Assembly (NCBI GenBank): GCA_027946365.1
Contig: JAPEUQ010000016.1
Location: 558,001-622,000, forward strand
DNA length: 64,000 nt
Direction: 5' to 3'
Source: Kalmusia sp. IMI 367209
Lineage: Eukaryota; Ascomycota; Dothideomycetes; Pleosporales; Didymosphaeriaceae
Part shown: in pieces, positions 55,301 through 64,000 of the stretch
How the letters are laid out: each line of letters opens with the position of its first letter
Position numbering within the stretch: the stretch's first letter is position 1
Program-made: the position numbers and the translations under genes
The notes under the pieces: generated by a model
Databases searched by the model: none
Told to the model about the DNA's origin: nothing
Seen by the model: only the letters and a program-made list of their open reading frames with translations

Positions 55301-55945
55301 AACGCCCCCTTACGACCACCTTTTCCTTTTCCTCTTTTGAGAGCGACATCCCTTGATGGGTCGAGCTCAACATAGATTTCTCTTCTTTCCCTCTCTTCGC
55401 GACTCCATCTGGACGAGCGAGGACTGGGCCCCATCTTGAATAGCATTAGCATGTACATCGAACTTCTGATTTCCCACTTCTTACCTTTCTTACTCTCGCT
55501 CAAAAAACCTTTTCACGTTACGCAAGCATCCCTCTTAGCGCAAGCATGGTTTATCTTTGGCATGGCAAAGTTGGAAACCGTAAAGCATATGTTATACCCG
55601 AGTGGTGGCGTTCTCTGGTGATGGAGAGGACCTTTGTATAGGCGCCGGTTTAGGGCAGCCTCGTGAGGCTGATGGATCAAGCGAATAGCTAGATGAATGA
55701 AAAAGAATCAAATTCAAGAATATCCCTACTCCCGTGACTCTATGCACGTTATAAACACACTACGTCTCCTTGGGTCACTGTCCAAGGTACGCTACGATAC
55801 GCTTCGCCCTGCCCCCACCACAAGGCCTCTTCTTCGCCTAAACCTGCCCCGCTAAAATCGCATCCTCGAAAACTCAATTGCGCTCCCACAGTCTACGACA
55901 CCACGACACCTTCTTCCACACTCCTCCCTCCCTCTCACATTCACC
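55301..55945. other. Intergenic between GH55 and PUS7
   Basis: 645 bases: GH55 3' region and PUS7 promoter. No gene. Confidence 0.5.
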
Positions 55946-58443
55946 ATGTCCGCGCCCCCGGATATCTACGTGCGCCCCGCGAAACGCGCCCGTCTCGAGT
56001 CTACACCTGCAGACACACCCACCACCACCACCACCACCACCACCACCACTACAACCTTGACAGCTGCGCCTGCGCCTGCTCCTGCGCCTGCTGCGCTCCC
56101 CAAAGCTCCAATTGCCTCCGACACGCCTACCAATGACAACGATCTCGAGAGGGAGATCAGGGCCGGCATCACCGAGTATGTGTGCCCGGAGAACTTGGGT
56201 TTTGCGGGCGTGTTGAAGCAGCGGTATACGGATTTCATGGTCAATGAGATTGGGCTTGATGGGGTGGTGCTGCATTTGAAAAAGGTTGGCGTGGAGGGCA
56301 GGGATGGCGGGAGGAAGGAGGATAGGAAGAAGGAGGAGGTGGAGGAAGTGGAGGTGGCTGAAGCTACGAAAGCGGAGACTGAGATGGTGGAAGAGAATGG
56401 CCAAAAGGATACCGAAGCGGATTTCAAAGCGGATACCAAAGTCGAAAATCATGCTGTCAACGGGGAGACAAATGGTAGTGAAGTAGCTGAACCACAGTCG
56501 AAGGAGGAGTCATTAGAAGTATGAGAAAACCATATGCTTGAAATGCTCTTGCTGACAGAATCCAGATATCCGATGATGATCGCGCAGACCTCCATGAAAT
56601 ATTTGGCGAGACAACTACTTCAGAGATCATCTCACTCGTTCGCGCCATACGAAGGAAAGAAGATCGGAAAGCGAAAGACTTCAGACCTGTCATAGCACCT
56701 CCGATAGCCGACAAAGACATCCGTACACGCGCCCACCAGTCGCTACGCCGGATATTCCCTAACCTTCTCGAAAGCTCCATGGAAGCAGATCAGTCTCTAC
56801 GCATAAAGGCAGTTCCGCCCAAAGAACGCAAGGGAAAGAAGAAAGGCAGGGACAATCGAGGCAATGGCCGCGATCCTGACCCAGAGCGTCGAAGAGGACA
56901 GCTTGCTTGGGAAGAGCTGGGAGGGGAGTATCTGCACTTCACGCTGTACAAGGAGAACAAGGACACTATGGAAGTAATCGGCTTCCTGGGGAGTAAGCTA
57001 GGGGGCGGCAAGAACCCTTTCAGCTTCGCAGGCACAAAGGACAGGCGAGCTTGTACTGTTCAGCGTGTCTGCGTCAAGCGTCAGACTGCCGAGCGCCTAA
57101 ACCACTTGAACAAGATGCTCTTCAGTGCAGCCATTGGGGACTACTCGTATGAAAAGCGAGACCTTGGCTTGGGCGATTTGAAGGGCAATGAGTTTGTTAT
57201 TACGCTGCGTGACTGCCGTTTCCAGGGCGAGGAAGGCCAGGACTTGGAACAGCGCATCAAGCTCGCGAACGATATCGTGTCAAAAGCGATCACAGACTTC
57301 TCGAAAGAGGGTTTCATCAATTACTACGGTCTGCAGCGCTTCGGCTCCTTCGCAGCCAGCACAGACACCGTGGGGCTGAAAATGCTCCAGAACGACCTTA
57401 AAGGCGCGGTGGAAGACTTGCTGGCCTACAGCGACATCGCTGTTGCCGCTGCGGAAGGCACCCTGGAGGACTCCTCGATCTTGATTTCACAAGATGACAA
57501 GAACCGCGCGAAAGCCTTGCACATCTGGAAGACCAGGGGCAAGGGCCCCGCCGCTCTCGACGTCCTCCCCAACAAGTTCAAGGCCGAACGCAGCATTATC
57601 CAGCACCTCAGTTCTAGAAACAGCAAGTCCGGTAGATATGACCGGACAAGTGACTGGCAGGGCGCTCTCATGGGCATACCACGCCAGTTACGCCTGATGT
57701 ATGTGCATGCCTATCAAAGCCTGGTGTGGAACACAGTGGCGGGCAAACGCTGGGCAACCTACGGCGCCAACGTCGTGGAAGGTGACCTCGTCCTCGTCCA
57801 CGAGCACAAAGATAAGGAAGAGCAGGCACAGTCCGCTCCAAAAGACCATATCGACCAGGACGGCGAGATAGTGATCAACCCTGCGGGCGCAGACAGTGCG
57901 CTCGCGGCGGACGACCAATTCGAGCGTGCACGCGCGCTGACTGCCGACGAGGCTGCGAGTGGGCAGTACAGCATCTTTGATGTCGTGCTGCCGCAGCCGG
58001 GCTTCGATGTGGAGTACCCCAAAAACGAGATCGGAAGGTTTTACGAGGAATTCATGGGGAGCGAGAGGGGCGGCCGCTTGGACCCGCATGATATGCGGAG
58101 AAGTTGGAGGGAGATCAGCTTGAGTGGTGGCTATAGGAAATTCCTTGCTCGGCCGCTCAAACCGTTGGATTTCGAGGTGCACAGCTACGTTAGGAATGAG
58201 GAGCAGTTTGTCGAGACGGACTTGCAACGTTTGAGGAAGGAAGAGGGTGGGCAGACGGGGGAGGACAAGGAGATACAAAATGGGGCCGAGGACGTGGATA
58301 TGGTGGACGAGGGCGTAAAGAAGATTGCTGTGGTACTGAAGCTGCAGCTTGCGTCTAGCCAGTATGCGACAATGGCGCTCAGAGAGTTGATGAAAGCTGG
58401 GGGTGTGAAAGCGTACAAGCCGGAGTTTATGGGTGGGCGATAG
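55946..58443 (+). CDS. PUS7: TruD-family tRNA/mRNA pseudouridine synthase
   Basis: Exons 55946-56518 and 56566-58443 give 816 residues. Isomerises uridine to pseudouridine, classically U13 of tRNAs, U35 of U2 snRNA and U35 of pre-tRNA-Tyr, plus mRNA sites in yeast. N-terminal low-complexity region with a Thr run and Ala-Pro repeats; then EYVCPENLGFAGVLKQRYTD-type start of the TruD fold, LEISDDDRADLHEIFG across the splice, and the catalytic Asp in SFAGTKDRRACTVQRV (about residue 350). NYYGLQRFGS is the TruD-family motif. The C-terminal TRUD-insertion region includes YVHAYQSLVWN and YRKFLARPLKPLDFEVHSY. A Glu/Lys-rich insert (about residues 105-190) is probably disordered. An alternative 3' splice site seven bases upstream (56558) would shift the frame. 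Confidence 0.93.
56020..56055 (+). repeat. ACC trinucleotide repeat in PUS7 exon 1
   Basis: About ten ACC units then ACT/ACA/ACC, encoding a run of about twelve threonines followed by Ala-Pro repeats. It is a likely length-variable coding microsatellite. Confidence 0.9.
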
Positions 58444-60210
58444 ATCTAGTAGGTAGGTGCCACTAGAGCTCTTCCAACGCTACGTAGTTCGCACGACTCA
58501 CCCAACGAAATTGCGGAGTTGGTGCCTTGGACGCATTCACGAATCTCTGAGTTCGTTGGAGCCAGTCAGTCTTCCTTCTGCGGTGTGGGGCGCCGCTGAA
58601 CCGCTGGAGAACGACTCCTCTGGTCTTCTACCTTGCCCTCTTGCTCGCACGAACCAAGTCCGAATACGACATCCACTTCAACCACAAGCATTTCGACACG
58701 CTAGTCTCGGCAGTGTGCAAGAACGGCGATCGCTTGCTAGTACAGTAGGCAGCCCGTCAAAGATTCATCTAGTGTGGCGCGGGCTAGAGCAGACCGATTC
58801 GGCAGAGGAAGGACTCCCCGCTCCAGTCATCTCAGCTCCCACCCAGTATCATGTTAAGGCAACGACCCCCAATCTGTTAGGCAAATGCTACAGGGTGAGA
58901 ACGTTTAATAGCCACGCCATCCGTTCCACCATGGTGCAGCAAGTTATCTACCAGGTTCATTTTCGGCACCCATTCCCCGACGTTGTCAAGGCAGATATGA
59001 TTGGCCATACAATGAAGACAAAACTTGGCCAGGCCCATCAGAGCTGTGGCAGAAGGATATCCACCAGTCCTAGGAACGACGGGCCCCCTTTAGACCCAGC
59101 GTTCGTTCGGGAGCTTGAAAAGGGTTCTGCACAGCTAAGCGCCCCGGTTGATAGTAGTTCGTCTAAGTTAGTGCTTTCCTCTACTTTACTAGCATGTGTC
59201 CCAGATTTGTTCATCCAGTCGTGACTTACTGACTTCCTACAGCCTTCCTTTTCAGCCAGCTCATAGAACGGGGATTCGCTCGTCTCCACGTTTACCGGCT
59301 AGCGGGTGCATATTGCCTCATGCGGTGGGTTCGAAGAGGTCTCGGGCGGTGACCACAGCAGGTATAAGCACATTCTCAACCGGGTATTGGTTCAGGTGGT
59401 CCTGCATCTGTGTCACTCCGGCGCCTCGCCATCCACATTGTCGTACGATGCAAGCTTGAAGCTACTCCCCCGACCCCGCTCTCATGGCAGTGCCGTGTCT
59501 CCCCCGCACTGAGCGGCACTGAGTAATATGTCTAAATCCAGTTCTGGCCCTCCGTCTGAACAGGGATGAAGCCATATACTCCAAGCCTTACTACAATCTC
59601 TCCCACACGCAGTAGACCTTAAAATTATGCCTCTATCGCCTAGAAGATCTTCGGTCGTTTAGAAGATCCACGATTGGCAACAGATAGATAGGAAGGTGTT
59701 TCCCTTTAGCTTTGGGGTCTATTCCTAAACAAGTGGCTACGCCTCTTCGCTACATTGCGGCACAGTAGCACTATGATACCATAGCTGAGCGCGTAATCTT
59801 GGAAGAGATATTAAGTCGTTCCTATGCTTTGATCTCTAATTTAGAATGTGATTCTTCTTGCGCCGTATGCACGCCTATCACTAACAACCCTAAAGCTTGA
59901 GCGTTAAAGTGAGCTATTGGTTCCATAGCACTGGGAGATCAGCCCTCACAACTCTTGTAGTATCTTACTCGACTGTTTATCAAGTTATTCCTAGAAGATT
60001 TGAGGAGCCAAAGTCTATATAACATGTCACACTCGCCCTCTGCATCCATTTTCTACCACTCTCACAAAGTTACCACACCCAATACCTGGCCTCGTTACAT
60101 CACATCTTATCCTTCTTGCGCCCACTGCTTGTCTCTTAAGCTGTGATCATTTCTTTTCAATATCCTTCCAAGACATTCCTGTCATATTACGACATCGAAA
60201 CACAGTGAAC
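58444..60210. other. Long intergenic region with an unassigned open frame
   Basis: 1.77 kb. A 255-codon plus-strand frame (58457-59224) has poor protein character. A different frame, 58551-58748, reads much more like protein (PLVFYLALLLARTKSEYDI, HFNHKHFDTLVSAVCKNGDR) and ends at TAG 58746-58748, perhaps the last exon of a lost gene. Sequence from 59.5 kb onward is AT-rich. The end is the promoter of the micropeptide gene. Confidence 0.45.
60016..60210 (+). promoter_or_regulatory. TATA box and CT-rich leader of the micropeptide gene
   Basis: TATATAA at 60016-60022, followed by about 190 bases of C/T-rich, G-poor sequence (CACTCTCACAAAG, CATCACATCTTATCC) up to the ATG. This is the usual arrangement for strongly expressed genes in filamentous ascomycetes. 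Confidence 0.55.
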
Positions 60211-60342
60211 ATGGCGTACACCATCTACATGGATTTGGTCAATTTTGGCGGTTGTTTGGAAGAATGCAAGGGCGGAGGTGATTGTCAAAGCGGTGCCTGC
60301 CCTTGTTCTTGCCATGGCGGGAATGGGGCACGTCCTTCCTAA
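60211..60342 (+). CDS. 43-residue cysteine-rich micropeptide
   Basis: A 44-codon frame starting MAYTIYMDLVNFGG and continuing with C-x3-C-x5-C-x4-C-x-C-x-C (the stretch GDCQSGACPCSCHGG), ending GARPS. Six cysteines at 15, 19, 25, 30, 32 and 34; no signal peptide is evident, so a cytosolic metal-binding (metallothionein-like) role is one reading and an unusual disulfide peptide another. Support for a real gene: TATA box plus CT-rich leader upstream, a good start context (GTGAACATGG), and a plausible small 3'-UTR intron 60363-60415 (GTATGT...CTAAG...ACAG) beginning 21 bases after the stop. I do not recognise an exact family. It converges on the GluRS gene 289 bases away. Confidence 0.6.
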   Translation: MAYTIYMDLVNFGGCLEECKGGGDCQSGACPCSCHGGNGARPS

Positions 60343-60630
60343 CCCGGGAACTGATTGATTCGGTATGTCCGAGGCTTTGACTTCATATTCCTCGCAGTGC
60401 TAAGTAACGAAACAGACTCAATGAACCTTGTGGAAGATCATCGATGGTTGAAATAGTTTTCTCGCTGATTTGATGATATGAGGTGGAAAGCAACCTTAGT
60501 TATCTGTACAGTCGTTACCTAAATACTAAAAATAGTGGCCACTGAACACATGATCCCGAAGCGTTTATTTGCCATTGTGAACTGGCTATGCAATGAAAAC
60601 GTATATTTGTGCTTCCATCATGGGGAATGC

Positions 60631-62590
60631 TTACTTGGTCTTTCCAGTAGGAATATTGAATAGTACCGCCGCCTCACCATCCTTGTACGGCGTATCAACT
60701 CTGTAATAGCCCTTCCGCTCCAGCTGAATGATATCACCCTTCTCACAACCGGCTAAGTTGCCATCACAAAACGCTTGAGTCCTAAACTCCGTCGTCTCGG
60801 TCAAGAAGTCTTCAAAATTATCATCATCTTGGAGCTTGTCCTTGGTAATGAGATAATCGAAATCGACCAACGCAACCGGAATGAGATTTTGACCCTCAGT
60901 CGAGAGCCATGTAATCTTCTTCTCGGTCTTCTTGAAATCACCTTCGAGATGAAGTTCAATCTCGACGTCTATAATGGGGGAATGAGGGTCGAGTGAGCGG
61001 CGATTGATTTTCCGAATGATTGCATTGCCCCAAGCCATAAGAGTGATCTCCTCGTCTTGCCTGAATGACCTGGCGTCCTCCTGTTCAAGGATTAGATGAC
61101 GACTATATGCCACCTTTTTCGTCCCTAAAGAGGCGTTCTTGCTGTGTCTTGGCTTATCCTCTGTATATGCTTCAGGTGGACCTTGCCCTATAATGGTAGC
61201 TCCGACAGTCTCCTTTTGGTCAATGGCGGTATGTCGGGGGGCAACCGGATCGATTTCTTTTTTGTTGGTGCTCCAGAAGATTGTCCAATCCATGAAATTG
61301 ACGGTTCGGCTAGGACCTTGCTTCAGAATAAACTCTCGTAACGCTGGCATAGTCATCCCTCTTCTTTGAACACCACGAATTGTCGGCATACGAGGGTCGT
61401 CCCAGCCCCATACTCTACCAGCATCTACCAGCTTGGCCAATTTCCGCTTTGACAAGAACGTTCGCTTGAGATTCAGGCGACCGAAATCCCATATGTGCAC
61501 CTTCCGAAGGTTGAGATACTCGAGAAACCACTGATATTGTGCATTACGGTCCGCAAATTCAGTACTTCTGAGAGCATGGGTTACGCCCTCCAGGGAATCC
61601 ACGAGAGGACAGGCAAAATCATAGGTTGGATATGCCTTCCACAAAGTACCAGTGCGGTCATGAGGCGTGGGATTGCTGCGGTAGATGACTGGATCCCGCA
61701 TTGCCTTGTTTGGATTGTCCACAGATATCTTTGCTCGAATGCAATTCCGTTCATCGGTTCCCGCAATCATTTCTTCGAAAATTTGAACATTTTCTTCGAC
61801 GGCCCTATTACGTCGTGCGCTCGCCTTTCCAGTCATTCTCTCGTCTCTCATAGTCTTCTGATCAGTATCGTCTGCGTAAGCGTTGCCGGCTTTGATCAAT
61901 CGTACGCAGCATTCGTAGAGGAATTGGAAATGATCGCTTGTATAGCTTGTCTTATCTGGTTTGATGCCCAGAAGAGCCAAGTCTTCAGAGATAGAATCTT
62001 CGAATTCTCGTTTCTCTTTTGTAGGGTTCGTATCGTCGAAACGAAAAATGAGAGTGCCTTTGTACATGTCGTGGGCGCAGTAATCGTTCATCAAGGCAGC
62101 CTTTGCGTGGCCGACGTGAAGATAGCCACTATGTCAATTCAGCAACAACCTTAAGAACCAGGAGGGAATGATAAGCGTATAGTAAGAAGACATACGATGG
62201 TTCCGGGCAAAATCTGGTGACAACTTTCCCCATCTCAGCATCTTGGAGAGCAATATTGTAGCTAGCACCACTATTGCTTTTGGCAACCCTCTTCGCTTTT
62301 GTCTCTTTGTCCTTCATAATAAACTCCTGCTGAAGCTCCGGATGTGACTGCTCAATGAATGCAAACCAACGACTCAGGTTCACAAGAATTGATTTCTTCA
62401 TGCAGGCGTGAGCGACCGCGTTACCCCGAATGGCAACCCATACTGTCGAATCAGCTGGACTGAGGGTATAACCGTCGATGTATGATCGCAAAGTGAGATA
62501 CTCGTCCAGGTGCACAAGATACGGTTCAATTGACTTGAACTCTCTCTTTGACAAGGCTGTCACAAGTAGCGACAGCTCTTCCTCTTTCAT
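60631..62590 (-). CDS. Cytosolic-type glutamyl-tRNA synthetase, short and divergent
   Basis: Exons 62590-62196 and 62128-60631 give 630 residues. Charges tRNA-Glu in the cytosol; class I synthetase. Seen: [20 protein letters not shown] (HIGH motif as HVGH, assembled across the splice), LIFRFDDTNPTKEKREFEDS, the tRNA-acceptor region PTYDFACPLVDSLEGVTHAL, KMSKS-type loop RTFLSKRKLAKLV, DDPRMPTIRGVQRRGMTM, and a C-terminal beta-barrel anticodon-binding part (DEEITLMAWGNAIIRKI). All catalytic motifs are intact. It is shorter than the usual 700+ residue fungal cytosolic enzyme. The N-terminal GST-like appendage is trimmed, beginning MKEEELSLLVTALSK, and it has small deletions. AT-leaning codon use and the adjacent transposon suggest an accessory paralogue, but that cannot be shown from this window. 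An unseen upstream exon is possible. Confidence 0.85.
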
Positions 62591-62966
62591 TTCGATCTTG
62601 CGTGATTCTGCTCAGCGTATGCAATCCAATGATGTCGACTTCTTATAGAGTCACGATTTCTTGGGGAGGAGAAGTAAGAAGCAATGAAGTTGAATACTTA
62701 ATCTAGGTGAATGTGTTGTGACTCATCCGGACATCATCAAGCGAACCAACCCGACAACGCTAAAATCTCGGTTAATCGGCACTACCTCGGTCCACCTTAC
62801 AAATTTCACTCGCCGGATTCGCTGGGCCTCTACGGAGGAGCCTGTCAAAAGTCTTTACCACCCCCCTGGTCAAAAGAGTAAGCCACATATTGAACTAGGT
62901 GAATTATCCGAGCACGTGGACAGGGGTAAGATGGAGCTCAAAATCGTTACTTTTATACATGAAGCT
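62591..62966. other. GluRS upstream / transposon 3' flank
   Basis: 376 bases between the GluRS start and the transposase stop. It must contain the end of the transposable element, but the terminal inverted repeat cannot be identified because the other end is outside the window. A C6 run at 62860-62868 and CACGTG at about 62913-62918 are noted. Confidence 0.4.
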
Positions 62967-64000
62967 TTATAGAAGATCCTGCCACTGAGACTCGTCGTCA
63001 GCTGATGGAGTAGTAGGAGGGGCACGAAATCGGCCAGCGCCTCTGCCCTCCTTATACTCGTTGCCGCCCTCCAGCTCAATTATCTTTTGTATGTGTACAG
63101 GAATACGCTCAATCCACGCCTGGATGTTATCTTGAGGCACCTCCTTCCAGCACTGCTCCCATGCCCGAATAGCATCAGCTCTACTTTTTGGTGCGCCCTT
63201 CCTCGTAGTTCTTCTCTTCATCCATGGCCAACAAGGCTCAATCGCGTTCAGGTCCGGCGAATTACCTGGCCAAAGAAGCTTTGTGATACCGTGTAAATCG
63301 TACACGGCCTGCTGAGCGTGGTGTTCATGTAAGGGAGCTTTGTCTTCTTGTACGATCGTACCTGGCCGTTCAGCTTTACACTGTTTTGCAAAGGGCAATA
63401 GCTTCGGGCGAAGAATCGTCGCTTGATAACAATACCAGTCAATACCAGAGCCTCTCCCACGAGTTCACTTGCCGTTCTTCTGATTCCATCGCCACTGCGG
63501 CTTTCGGCCAGGAGTCGTTCGTAGATTGAGTCGACGCATGCCATTAGTAAGCTCTCATTGCTCCTTCATCAACGGCTCAAGATTCTCATTCATCTCATCT
63601 ATCTCTTTAGCGGCTTTTTTCTTATCCTTCTTTGTCTCCGGCATCCAGCAGTAGCATGGCCCTTTTTTATTATAAGAAAAGCAGGCCCAAAACATGAACT
63701 CAGAGTAGCCTTTCCAACGCTCCCAAATACAGCTCCGTACGAACGCTTCATCAGCTTGCCGCCATACACGATAGCCACCTCGTCGATAGAGCAATACAAC
63801 ACTAGTTTCGTCCAACCAAATCACATTCTTCCAATCTTCAAGAGTCCAGTCCTTATGCCTCAGACACCACACAAGTCGGTCCTCCCTCATCTTCTTCGTT
63901 AATCCAGGCTTCCTCGTCGGCTTCGTCTTTCTAAATCCAGCCTTCTTGAGTATACGATGAACAGTAGATGCTGAAATCTTGATTCCCTTCTCGTGGAGCA
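62967..64000 (-). mobile_element. Tc1/mariner-type (DD34E) transposase, degenerate and truncated by window edge
   Basis: One reading frame on the minus strand from the right edge to 62967. HTH part LHEKGIKISASTVHRILKK (edge), then NVIWLDETSVVLLYRRGGY (first Asp), IVQEDKAPLHEHHAQQ (second Asp), and GNSPDLNAIEPCWPWMKRR (Glu, 34 residues after the second Asp, i.e. DD34E). Two in-frame stops interrupt it: TGA at 63557-63555 (where Trp is expected) and TGA at 63467-63465. Frame is otherwise kept, so this is a point-mutated copy, as produced by RIP or simple decay. The 5' end and the far terminal repeat are outside the window. Confidence 0.9.

Noticed and set aside
58457..59224. 255-codon plus-strand frame downstream of PUS7
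   Set aside because: Long but with unnatural composition; a different frame inside it looks more protein-like, so this one is probably chance.
1..64000. CRISPR arrays, bacterial operons, rRNA or tRNA genes
   Set aside because: Spliceosomal introns and eukaryotic families throughout; no direct-repeat/spacer arrays and no cloverleaf-compatible A/B box pair found by eye. A tRNAscan-SE run would settle the tRNA question.

Overview
The window reads as nuclear DNA of a filamentous ascomycete, most likely a Dothideomycete. It has short GT-AG introns (about 45-65 nt) with CTAAC/CTGAC-type branch sites, CT-rich leaders, a Zn2Cys6 regulator, a Dal5-type transporter, a secreted GH55 glucanase and a HET-E-like NACHT-WD40 relic. 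The species cannot be named from sequence alone.

Layout. 1-2.1 kb: 3' part of glutamate decarboxylase. 2.6-3.5 kb: a DUF1989 gene with an apparent 1-base frameshift. 3.9-6.0 kb: 2-isopropylmalate synthase (LEU4) with Gcn4/Cpc1-type sites and a tandem TGAC heptamer array upstream. 6.7-8.5 kb: an LCHN/DENN-like gene with a second apparent 1-base frameshift. 8.7-17.8 kb: UTP10 and NRDE2, divergent around a 0.63 kb shared promoter. 18.8-19.5 kb: an orphan gene. 20.3-28.0 kb: MFS transporter, succinyl-CoA:3-oxoacid CoA transferase and Zn2Cys6 regulator, all on the minus strand.

28.0-34.6 kb is an AT- and TA-rich accessory island that looks RIP-damaged. It contains a broken NLR-type (NACHT-WD40) gene. 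At its right edge lie a small secreted six-cysteine SnoaL/NTF2-like protein and a second, intracellular NTF2-like gene. 36.8-47.7 kb returns to conserved genes: a MOSC/ferredoxin-reductase fusion, ER Hsp70 LHS1, sideroflexin and a large unassigned protein, all on the minus strand. 49.0-58.4 kb, plus strand: aminotransferase, GH55 glucanase, PUS7. 58.4-64 kb: a 43-residue cysteine-rich micropeptide gene with a strong promoter signature, a short divergent cytosolic glutamyl-tRNA synthetase, and a Tc1/mariner transposase broken by two in-frame stops and running off the right edge.

Most genes are unlinked housekeeping genes. The parts worth following up are the micropeptide, the NLR-relic/secreted-protein island, the LEU4 upstream array, the extra-looking GluRS beside the transposon, and the two frameshifts in the first 8.5 kb. 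Exon coordinates were worked out by eye from splice motifs and reading-frame continuity; no database search was possible.
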